Translations under genes and position numbers: made by a program
From: an uncultured Clostridia bacterium
GTDB taxonomy: Bacteria > Bacillota > Clostridia > Oscillospirales > Acutalibacteraceae
Length of the DNA stretch: 5,745 nucleotides
Assembly (NCBI GenBank): GCA_946405565.1
Contig: CAMJHU010000159.1
Location: 1 to 5,745, forward strand
Direction: 5' to 3'
Notes under the pieces: model-generated
Databases searched by the model: none
Seen by the model: the letters and a program-made list of their open reading frames with translations, nothing else
Told to the model about the DNA's origin: nothing
Shown: in pieces, positions 1 to 5,745 of the stretch
Numbering within the stretch: the stretch's first letter is position 1
Layout of the letters: the number at the start of each line of letters is the position of its first letter

Positions 1-7
1 TGTTGGT

Positions 8-35
8 ATTGTACCGGAAATATTTGACTTGTCAA
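8..35 (-). promoter_or_regulatory. Predicted sigma-70/sigma-A promoter pointing out of the window
   Basis: On the minus strand TTGACA (35-30) is a perfect -35 box. It is followed by a 16-nt AT-rich spacer and TACAAT (13-8), five of six matches to the -10 consensus. Transcription would start at about the window edge and run left, away from jetD, so it likely serves the next gene downstream, which is not visible. A chance match is possible in AT-rich DNA, but the intergenic position just after a stop codon favours a real promoter. Confidence 0.55.
24..35. repeat. Short dyad TTGAC-TT-GTCAA over the -35 box
   Basis: The plus strand reads TTGACTTGTCAA, a 5-bp inverted repeat around 2 nt. It coincides with the -35 element of the outward promoter, a place where a repressor operator could sit. 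The dyad is short, and part of it is forced by the TTGACA consensus itself, so it may be coincidental. Confidence 0.25.
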
Positions 36-92
36 GATAGTGTGAACGCACAAAAATAGCGTCGCATTAAACAAAGAAAAGATAACTGTCAT

Positions 93-1397
93 TCAATCCC
101 TTTTCACTTGAACGATATCGTTGATCATGTGCTTTATCAGTAATTCCTGATAGGCGGCGTGTTTTTCATTAAGAATTGCTTCAGCGGTTTTTTTCAGGCA
201 AGGGGACTGGATTGTATGTAAAATGCTCAGACGTCTGTCGCTGATGATTTCCTTATTCTTTTGCAGTTCCATATAATCCTGCATGCTCATTCGCCACGGT
301 ATCACACTACCGTTCTCATGTGTTGTCATGAGCTTATCCGCAATTTGCAATCCTTCGGGGTCAAAATCGCCGGCATAATAAATCACACAGCCCCCTGCAA
401 GCAGCAATTCAATCAATCTGGCCACCACTGTTCTGATTTGTCCGAATGTGCAGATCAAGCCGCAGCTTTCCTTCGGTATGTATTCTGTCAAAACAGTGAA
501 AACCGATGGATTTTCTACTGCATATACAATTTTATTGGCGCTTCTGGCATAGTTGATGTTACGAAGATTGATTTCTGAAACGGTAACAGGCTCACGTCTG
601 TTGGCAAACGCCTCAAATCCCGGATGCTTATTTTCGCTCCCGTCAAAGAAAGAAATGGAAAACACTGTCGCCGTGCCGGATATTCCATTCGTCTCGATAC
701 CAAAAAAATCATAAAGCGTCTGCCTGTTATCCGGCACATATCCTTCCGCCTCATGAAAGAAAAATGTTATCGCATTGAGAAGCAGCTTGCCTCCCGCTCT
801 GTCGGAATCAAACCAGTGTGAATCCCCGGTCATATCCGCTCCCAAAACGGCAAGCTGTATCCATGCAAAATCACACGCATATCTCGCGTTTACCACGCGG
901 CACACATTTGAGAGCAAAGCTTCCGCCGCGCGCACATCCGCCTTATACTCCGTCAGCACGATGTGGTAACCGTATTTCCTGCTGCCAAACATGGCTGTCA
1001 GCCAGTCAACGCAAGTCGTTCCCCTGAACTTTTCTAAGATAGCACCCACAAATTCTTCCCATAGTGATTGGCGGCGCTGATTCCGTTCGGATGACGTCAT
1101 GATTGGTTGGTTAAAATACGCTTCCAGAACCGCCTTCAGAGTAGCGTTCGGATAAGGTGATTCACTGATTGCCCGTTCAAAATCAGACACTTTAAAAGAA
1201 AGCTCCGGAGGCTTAAAAAATTTCTTGGGAGACACAAACGCATTCAAGGCTTCACACTCTATGGTCGAAGCGTCATGTAGATCGATTTTGCCTCTGTGTT
1301 CACCGTATGACCTGTACTTATCAAGAAGAAGCTCCATGATCCGCTCAAATCCCGCTTCACTTTTCAACAATAAGGCAAGCTGCTCGTGATCCTGCAA
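93..1397 (-). CDS. jetD: JetD, Toprim-domain DNA-cleaving subunit of type II Wadjet (TIGR02679/DUF2399-like)
   Basis: JetD is the effector of Wadjet: a topoisomerase VI-A-like protein that cuts DNA once the JetABC motor has recognised a closed circular plasmid. The 434-residue frame starts at TTG (1397), supported by an AGGAGG 8 nt upstream, and ends at TGA (95-93). The N-terminal half has features I associate with TIGR02679 proteins, including a TGDSHWFD segment with a following GGKLLLNAI helix (190-210) and the YDFFGIETNGISGTATVFSI stretch (229-248). The C-terminal part is a Toprim fold: VYAVENPSVF (291-300) supplies the conserved glutamate E295, GLICTFGQ (313-320) follows, and YYAGDFDPEGLQIA (340-353) carries the D344-x-D346 pair that binds metal. 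A helical end with YQELL (416-420) closes the protein. All expected acidic residues are present, so it looks catalytically competent. It begins 12 nt after the jetC stop and should be co-transcribed and probably translationally coupled with it. No signal peptide or membrane segment is visible. Confidence 0.93.
   Translation of the reverse strand: MQDHEQLALLLKSEAGFERIMELLLDKYRSYGEHRGKIDLHDASTIECEALNAFVSPKKFFKPPELSFKVSDFERAISESPYPNATLKAVLEAYFNQPIMTSSERNQRRQSLWEEFVGAILEKFRGTTCVDWLTAMFGSRKYGYHIVLTEYKADVRAAEALLSNVCRVVNARYACDFAWIQLAVLGADMTGDSHWFDSDRAGGKLLLNAITFFFHEAEGYVPDNRQTLYDFFGIETNGISGTATVFSISFFDGSENKHPGFEAFANRREPVTVSEINLRNINYARSANKIVYAVENPSVFTVLTEYIPKESCGLICTFGQIRTVVARLIELLLAGGCVIYYAGDFDPEGLQIADKLMTTHENGSVIPWRMSMQDYMELQKNKEIISDRRLSILHTIQSPCLKKTAEAILNEKHAAYQELLIKHMINDIVQVKRD
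342..530 (-). other. Toprim core of JetD (metal-binding E and DxD)
   Basis: Residues 290-352 contain E295 in AVENPS and D344/D346 in AGDFDPEGL, separated by about 50 residues, as in the Toprim folds of topoisomerase VI A / Spo11-type enzymes and DUF2399. These acids would hold the magnesium ions for strand cleavage. The spacing and the GDxDxxG pattern are read directly from the sequence; the function is by family analogy. Confidence 0.88.
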
Positions 1398-1405
1398 ACT
1401 GTATC

Positions 1406-1411
1406 CCTCCT
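1406..1411 (-). promoter_or_regulatory. Shine-Dalgarno AGGAGG of jetD, overlapping the jetC stop
   Basis: The minus strand reads TAGGAGGGATACAGTTTG: the jetC stop codon TAG shares its AG with a perfect AGGAGG, which lies 8 nt before the TTG at 1397. The spacing is ideal and no better ATG or GTG start fits this site, so it fixes TTG as the jetD start. Confidence 0.85.
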
Positions 1412-4400
1412 AATCTATCAGCTTTTTCTGTTTACCATTCCACAGGTATCTGATAACGGTGATAATACGGCTGTGTTTATCGTGCAGCAATTCCGCAATA
1501 CTGAGCGACTTCACTGTGGAATAAGTACCCCACAGCGCCTGTGAATTGATAATGTAACCGAATTCCAGTTTATCCATCAAGGCAAACATCTCGCTGATAT
1601 TGCTTTCGTCCACACCGGCAAAGGCTTCGTCCAAAGCGACGATTTTAGGAGCCGTTGGACCCGCCTTTTCATACTGCGCGGCCACCGCGGCAAACAGCGG
1701 TATATACAGTGACAGTGCCCGTTCTCCGCCGCTGAACCGATTGAATATGTGATTGGCCAATTCTTTAAAATCAGACATTGTCGGTTCCTTGTACTGCAAG
1801 CGGAATTCATACCAATTTCTGTAATCAAGCACTTTGCGTATAATCACCTCGTAATTGACGTCTTCTCCGCTTTCGATCAGCATACGGCGTTCGTATTCGA
1901 TCTTGCTTCTGAAATGATTGGTCAGCCGGGATATATCGTCAGCACTGATCCATTTGCTGTCCTTAGCAAGCAGTTTATTCAGTTCCTCCACAGGAAGCTC
2001 ATTTTCGCCTAAATCTTTTTTGGGCATCCATTTTAGCCGAAAAGTCAATCCCATTGACGTATGGATGCCTGTCATCAGATCCGACATGGCACCGACCCAT
2101 TCACTGCTCTCCCTGACACGATTGGAAAGCTTTTTACTGATGGTATTGAGCAATATTTCTCTGAACATATTTTCCTCTTCCCGGTTGAGAAGCAATTTGT
2201 CATGGGCAATGGATTTCTCAAGCTCTCCACGAAATACTGACGGCGCCACCTGCTTTCCCTGCCAGACAAGCTGCATTTTCATTCTTGATCTGACCGTATC
2301 AGGACCGGAATTTTCAAAAATCGTTTCAGACATGAGCCGATATTCAGAAGAAAGTTGATTGGTTTTATTGCGGAAGACATCATTGAGTCTGCCCGAAATA
2401 TCGCTGATATTCTTTTGTTCGTCGCCGGGAATAATCAAACTTATTGCTTCATCGGCACACCTTCTATGCGTTTTATTTTCCATTGTCAGGGGTAAAAAGC
2501 CAAGCGCAAGTTCCTCCGTGAAATAAGAAGCGAGCGTATGTTCCTGCTCAGCCAAAGCATCCATCTCTTCTTCTGTGGCAGTGATGCTTTTTTGCAGTTC
2601 GCCTTCCATGACCTGCATTTGTGCAGCGCTTATCTCATAATCACGCTTCTGTTTTTCAAGTGTACTGATCCGGTCATTGATTTCATGAAACCTTCTGGTA
2701 CGGTCAAGGTTGTCCGGCGCTTTAAGAATCTTGTCGCAGGCGTCTATCACAGAGAGATACTGTCCCATACGCTTTTTAAGTATGCCAAGCTCGTATTGCA
2801 GCAAATCCCGGTCATCTTTTTCCGTTTCTATTTTCTCGTCAATCATAGCCAGCGTTTCCCTGTAATGGCTTATATTACCAATCTCTTTTGCCGCATCCTC
2901 CAAAAGCCCCTTAAAACTGTCAAGATTGAGAATCAATTGGGCAAAGAAGCTGCTTGTTTTGGGATAATTGGGAAATTCCGCACAACGGATGCTTACCTTT
3001 TCAAACAAAGAATCTGTTTCGGCTTTTAATCCGGCACATGCTTGTTCCTGCTCGTCTCTGTATTTTTTGGTTGCATCACTTTCTATTTTAGCGCTATTTA
3101 AAATATTCAGAGCCGTATCCAGTCCGGACAGATCGGAAATCGAATGAAATTCTTCATCCAGAATAACCATTCGATTTTCAGTTGTTTTGCGTTTATTCAC
3201 CGCGTCATCATACAAAGAAACTGCCTCGTCAAGCCTTTGCGAAAGGTCATCTATCAGCCTTTGACGATATTTTCTTCGGTTCTCTGCTCCTATGAAGCTT
3301 ACGGATTTTTCTCCCACCGAGTGACCGCAGAGCACTCCGTTGCGATAAAAACCGTTTTCCATCAGAACCGCGCTTTCTTCAAATGCCGCAAGGATTCTCC
3401 CGATTGTTCCGGTAAAGGTGCTGTCCGTCACAATTTCAAAAAAAGAGCTTTCCATGATGGGCGGCTTCTTTTCCTGCCAGAGATAGCTGTCGGCAAACGC
3501 CGCCAAGGCTTCCACCGCCGCTTGTCTGTATTCCTCCGGAATCACAAGCGCGTCGAGCATACCCATATCCGCAAGCTCTGCTTCTATCGCGCAGCGCACA
3601 GGATCGGGAACGGTTTCCTTAAAATCCACGCACTCATAAAACGAGCGGAACGGTATGCCCCTGTCGCTCAGTGCCTTTCTGGCGGAAAGCCTTTGCTCTG
3701 AACGAACCGGGACAGGTTCGGGGGTGTTTTGAAGCGTTTCCAGCTCCTGCCGGAGCTGCCGACACTGCCGTTCTTTTTCTTCTTCGACGGCTTTCGCAAC
3801 AGCCCTTTCTCTCTCAATGATGCCGCTTTTTTCTTTATAGATGCCGGAAAGCAGCGATAAATATTCACCCGCTGAACCAGCTCCTTCATAGTGGGACAGA
3901 ACGGATTCTATTCTGTGAAAGATCAGATCATCAATCGTAAATTCTTTATTACTCCTTGCCGCAATGTATAACTTTTCGATTGCCTCGTCCTTTTCTCCCT
4001 CCAGTACGCCGAGTGCTTCCCGGAATATTGATTCCGCTTTCTGAAAACGGTCGTCAGCTTGCTCAAAGCTTTCTCGCTGTCGGAGATAATCCTCTTTCTT
4101 CGTCTCGTATTTTCTGATAGTCTCATGCGCATTCACTGCCTTTTGCCGGAAGGCTCCGCACTCATAGGAATATTGCCTGTTGGTCAGCGGCTGTCCGTCC
4201 TTCAAAGTGGCAAGAAATCTGTCATAAAAAGGAAAATCGTCCTCACGAAAATCTGATAAATCGTCTATTATATTTTGTACGGTATATTCCGCCGCGTCAA
4301 GCTGATTCTGCTGCTCGCGTTTCCGGATATAATCTTCACTGATCCGCTCGTCTTTTTCCTGGATGCTTTGTTTTTTGCTTTTTTCACTGTCTCTGGCTGC

Positions 4401-5450
4401 CTTCAGATTCTCTTCCGCTTCCTCTCTGCGGTCAATCTGATTCTGAATATCCGAAATGTGCAAACTCACCATTTCGGCTTTTAATGCGTTGATTTCACCT
4501 TGCGTCTTTTCGACGAGTACTTGTGTTTCGTCAATTTCTTGTTTGGTTGAGACAAGTTTCTCACGCCTCAATTCACATTCCTTCTGAGCATCGGTCAACT
4601 GTTTGTTTTTTTCGAGATACCGGCGCGCTTTCATCCAGAGCATATAGCGATTGTACCTGTCGTATTCTTCCGCCAGCGCGGTCGCCTCCCTAAGCGCTAT
4701 CTCAGAGCTTTCTATTCTGGCATGCGCGTCTTCGATCTTGCTCATCGCGTCGGCCATCGGGTGAAGATCGTCATCGGATAGAGTACGAAGCGAATCATTC
4801 AGAATATCATAAAGCTGGACGGGTTTCAGATTTTCTTTGGAAGCAAGCTTGGAAGAACGGGTTTTTATGAGAATATTGGTAAGCTGGTCAAAATCCTCCA
4901 TTCTGTCCTTACTTATACCAAAAATCTTATCTGCAACAAATGCTTTGTACTCTGTCGGGCGTTCGGTAAATAAATTTTCATCGCCAAGTTCTTTTCTCAG
5001 TGTCTTAGCGTCATAAGGAATGATCTGACTCCCGACTTCTTTGTAAGGAAAAAAATCAAGTTCCACACGCCGTCCGTCAAGAATACAGAATCCCCATGTA
5101 TTCATCTTGCCGCCTTTTTTGGCGTGAAGTCCTATCCCTATGGTTCTGTATTGCTTGCTCTGCGGCTTGACAAATTCCATCCAGATATACCCTGTGCTTT
5201 CCTGCTTTTCGGAATCCTGATCGCCAATCAAATAGAAGTCCATCTTTCTGTCTCTGCTGCCGAAAGGGTCAAGTCGGGTTGGCTGACGGTCTCCATCCAA
5301 AATATAAGGAATGAAGCTTTGGGTAGTAATGGATTTGCCCGAACCGTTTGAGCCGCGAATCAATATTTTGCCATCGGAAGGCTCAAACACTTCACGATCA
5401 TATACCCAGAAATTGACAAAACCGAAGCGGCTCATCTGCCACCGTTCCAT
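1410..5450 (-). CDS. jetC: JetC, SMC/MukB-like ATPase of type II Wadjet (TIGR02680-like)
   Basis: JetC is the motor ATPase of the Wadjet complex. It dimerises, binds JetA and JetB and extrudes DNA loops in an ATP-dependent way in the cytoplasm. Residue numbers here count from the upstream ATG (5456); subtract 2 for the preferred start at 5450 (1346 aa). The N-terminal head has RFGFVNFWVYD (10-20), a Walker A GSNGSGKS (35-42) and the family-typical LDPFGSRDRKMDFYL (62-75). Coiled coil covers about 240-395 and 435-575. A globular hinge-like part lies at about 590-725, and a second coil at about 728-970. The C-terminal head has the ABC signature FSGGERA (1241-1247), Walker B IVALDE (1272-1277) and D-loop AGVD (1280-1283). 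The length is normal for the family, and the frame is intact from head to head. The switch region reads YIINSQALWGTY (1301-1312), without the usual histidine. The start at 5450 is chosen from Shine-Dalgarno spacing; starting at 5456 would overlap jetB by 4 nt (ATGA). SbcC, RecN or chromosomal SMC are unlikely given the head motifs and neighbours. Confidence 0.95.
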   Translation of the reverse strand: MERWQMSRFGFVNFWVYDREVFEPSDGKILIRGSNGSGKSITTQSFIPYILDGDRQPTRLDPFGSRDRKMDFYLIGDQDSEKQESTGYIWMEFVKPQSKQYRTIGIGLHAKKGGKMNTWGFCILDGRRVELDFFPYKEVGSQIIPYDAKTLRKELGDENLFTERPTEYKAFVADKIFGISKDRMEDFDQLTNILIKTRSSKLASKENLKPVQLYDILNDSLRTLSDDDLHPMADAMSKIEDAHARIESSEIALREATALAEEYDRYNRYMLWMKARRYLEKNKQLTDAQKECELRREKLVSTKQEIDETQVLVEKTQGEINALKAEMVSLHISDIQNQIDRREEAEENLKAARDSEKSKKQSIQEKDERISEDYIRKREQQNQLDAAEYTVQNIIDDLSDFREDDFPFYDRFLATLKDGQPLTNRQYSYECGAFRQKAVNAHETIRKYETKKEDYLRQRESFEQADDRFQKAESIFREALGVLEGEKDEAIEKLYIAARSNKEFTIDDLIFHRIESVLSHYEGAGSAGEYLSLLSGIYKEKSGIIERERAVAKAVEEEKERQCRQLRQELETLQNTPEPVPVRSEQRLSARKALSDRGIPFRSFYECVDFKETVPDPVRCAIEAELADMGMLDALVIPEEYRQAAVEALAAFADSYLWQEKKPPIMESSFFEIVTDSTFTGTIGRILAAFEESAVLMENGFYRNGVLCGHSVGEKSVSFIGAENRRKYRQRLIDDLSQRLDEAVSLYDDAVNKRKTTENRMVILDEEFHSISDLSGLDTALNILNSAKIESDATKKYRDEQEQACAGLKAETDSLFEKVSIRCAEFPNYPKTSSFFAQLILNLDSFKGLLEDAAKEIGNISHYRETLAMIDEKIETEKDDRDLLQYELGILKKRMGQYLSVIDACDKILKAPDNLDRTRRFHEINDRISTLEKQKRDYEISAAQMQVMEGELQKSITATEEEMDALAEQEHTLASYFTEELALGFLPLTMENKTHRRCADEAISLIIPGDEQKNISDISGRLNDVFRNKTNQLSSEYRLMSETIFENSGPDTVRSRMKMQLVWQGKQVAPSVFRGELEKSIAHDKLLLNREEENMFREILLNTISKKLSNRVRESSEWVGAMSDLMTGIHTSMGLTFRLKWMPKKDLGENELPVEELNKLLAKDSKWISADDISRLTNHFRSKIEYERRMLIESGEDVNYEVIIRKVLDYRNWYEFRLQYKEPTMSDFKELANHIFNRFSGGERALSLYIPLFAAVAAQYEKAGPTAPKIVALDEAFAGVDESNISEMFALMDKLEFGYIINSQALWGTYSTVKSLSIAELLHDKHSRIITVIRYLWNGKQKKLID
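1620..1736 (-). other. ABC signature, Walker B and D-loop of JetC
   Basis: FSGGERA (residues 1241-1247) is the C-motif that completes the ATP site in the partner head. It is followed by the helix LSLYIPLFAAVAAQYEKA and then by Walker B IVALDE (1272-1277), where D1276 binds magnesium and E1277 is the expected catalytic glutamate. AFAGVD follows as the D-loop. All catalytic residues in this block are intact, so the ATPase looks active. Confidence 0.92.
3282..3689 (-). other. Hinge-like globular domain of JetC
   Basis: Residues about 590-725 interrupt the heptad-like, charged coil sequence. The segment is richer in hydrophobic and glycine residues: it contains ALSDRGIPFRSFYECVDF, then a helix ending in ELADMGMLDALVIPEEYR, and later GHSVGEKSVSFIGAENRRKYR. 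This pattern (small strand-forming lead-in, amphipathic helix, LDALVIP strand) is what SMC-like hinges show, and it lies near the middle of the protein. By analogy it would be the dimerisation point of two JetC chains. Domain edges are estimated by eye. Confidence 0.7.
5331..5354 (-). other. Walker A (P-loop) of JetC
   Basis: These codons encode GSNGSGKS, matching GxxGxGKS/T, at residues 35-42 counted from the upstream ATG. The lysine and serine are the expected ATP phosphate- and magnesium-contacting residues. The preceding DGKILIR strand and following TTQSFIPYILDGD fit SMC-type heads. Confidence 0.95.
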
Positions 5451-5452
5451 GC

Positions 5453-5745
5453 TCATTCCTCCTCTTTTTTCTTCTGCCGATAATCGTCGGGAAATCTGCC
5501 GACGGATTTATAAATGCCGTCGCACAGATCATAGCCGCCCTCACACGCTTCCATCATCTGCCATTCCATCAAATAGCCCGTCACCAGTTCGGTAAATTTT
5601 GCATCATTCAATTCGCGAAGCCCCTTGCCAATTGCGTCGTCATATTTCTTTTTGCATTTCAGAATGACATCTTCCAGCCACTCCTTGGTAACACGGTATT
5701 TATGCGTATCGCTGTGAGGAATATCGTTTTTCCATTTATCCCTCA
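5453..5745 (-). CDS. jetB: JetB-like KITE subunit of type II Wadjet, C-terminal part only (5' end outside window)
   Basis: This is the last 96 codons of a gene that enters from the right edge and ends at TGA (5455-5453). I translated the minus strand by hand: it opens RDKWKNDIPHSDTHKYRV and ends in a charged QKKKEEE tail. The stretch LREL..AKFTELVTGYLMEWQMME, followed by a glycine-rich turn, then GIYKSVGRFPDDY, resembles the C-terminal winged-helix end of TIGR02678 (DUF2398) proteins, which finish with a similar 'aigRyp' segment. In Wadjet, JetB is the KITE (MukE-like) protein that binds the kleisin JetA and the SMC JetC. Full family members are roughly 370-400 residues, so about three quarters of the gene is missing here. 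Its position directly upstream of jetC, almost touching it, is the strongest support. The family call rests on recalled motif similarity plus context; a different small accessory subunit is less likely. Confidence 0.75.
   Translation of the reverse strand, partial: RDKWKNDIPHSDTHKYRVTKEWLEDVILKCKKKYDDAIGKGLRELNDAKFTELVTGYLMEWQMMEACEGGYDLCDGIYKSVGRFPDDYRQKKKEEE
5458..5463 (-). promoter_or_regulatory. Shine-Dalgarno AGGAGG of jetC, inside the end of jetB
   Basis: On the minus strand the last codons of jetB read GAG GAG GAA TGA and contain a perfect AGGAGG. It lies only 1 nt before the ATG at 5456 but 7 nt before the ATG at 5450. Normal spacing is about 5-9 nt, so this site favours the second ATG as the jetC start. 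Ribosomes finishing jetB cover this site, so translational coupling is likely. Confidence 0.75.

Larger units (their letters stand above)
1..92. other. AT-rich non-coding end after jetD
   Basis: No open reading frame of note lies here. I looked for a rho-independent terminator for the jet operon on the minus strand and found only a 4-bp stem (TGTG/CACA, 41-52) with no T-run behind it, plus scattered T-rich stretches. The operon terminator is therefore absent, rho-dependent, or to the left of the window. The stretch does contain an outward promoter-like sequence at 8-35. Confidence 0.6.

Noticed and set aside
41..52. TGTG-AACG-CACA inverted repeat as a terminator
   Set aside because: The stem is only 4 bp, low in stability, and no T-run follows it on the minus strand.
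515..754. A second minus-strand frame inside jetD
   Set aside because: It overlaps the intact jetD frame over conserved residues, shows no family motifs and needs no frameshift explanation, since jetD is complete.
1918..2358. A Ser-rich 146-codon open frame on the plus strand
   Set aside because: It is a shadow of the JetC C-terminal head region with no supporting start signal.
2538..3029. A 163-codon open frame on the plus strand with Phe/Leu-rich sequence
   Set aside because: It is antisense to the JetC coiled coil. Lys/Glu/Gln-rich coil codons read backwards give Phe/Leu-rich sequence that mimics a membrane protein.
3144..3701. A 185-codon open frame on the plus strand
   Set aside because: It lies wholly inside jetC on the opposite strand, has no good ribosome-binding site or recognisable domain, and its composition is what antisense of coil and hinge codons gives.
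1..5745. CRISPR array, tRNA/rRNA genes, insertion sequences or attachment sites
   Set aside because: I saw no regularly spaced direct repeats, no cloverleaf-like or rRNA-like sequence, no transposase motifs and no terminal inverted repeats. The window is almost wholly filled by the three jet genes.

Overview
The window carries most of a Wadjet anti-plasmid defence operon (JetABCD, an SMC-family complex), and its sequence features fit Wadjet type II (the TIGR02677-TIGR02680 family set) best. All genes read on the minus strand, from right to left. A moderate base composition, strong AGGAGG Shine-Dalgarno sequences and tightly packed genes suggest a low-to-moderate-GC Firmicute, probably of the Clostridia. 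That placement is an inference, because no taxonomic marker gene is present.

Layout from the right edge leftwards: (1) 5745-5453, the last 96 codons of a gene cut by the window edge, best read as jetB (KITE/MukE-like subunit, TIGR02678 family). (2) 5450-1410, jetC, a complete SMC/MukB-like ATPase of about 1346 residues with Walker A, ABC signature, Walker B, long coiled coils and a hinge-like middle. (3) 1397-93, jetD, a complete 434-residue protein with a C-terminal Toprim (topoisomerase VI-A-like, DUF2399) domain, the DNA-cleaving subunit. (4) 92-1, a short AT-rich non-coding stretch with a near-consensus sigma-70 type promoter on the minus strand, pointing out of the window. The kleisin gene jetA, expected upstream of jetB, and the operon promoter lie beyond position 5745.

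From the known biology of the family, JetA, JetB and JetC form an SMC motor that extrudes DNA loops and recognises small closed circular DNA, and JetD then cleaves it, which limits plasmid uptake. The genes here are translationally packed. The jetC ribosome-binding site lies inside the last codons of jetB, and the jetD ribosome-binding site overlaps the jetC stop codon and serves a TTG start. This fits one transcript making subunits in balanced amounts.

The system itself is already described. The points most worth checking are the choice of jetC start, the apparent absence of the usual switch (H-loop) histidine in JetC, paired breaks in the JetC coiled coils that could form an elbow, and the outward promoter with an overlapping dyad after jetD. 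The other long open frames, on the plus strand and in other minus frames, are shadows of jetC and jetD.
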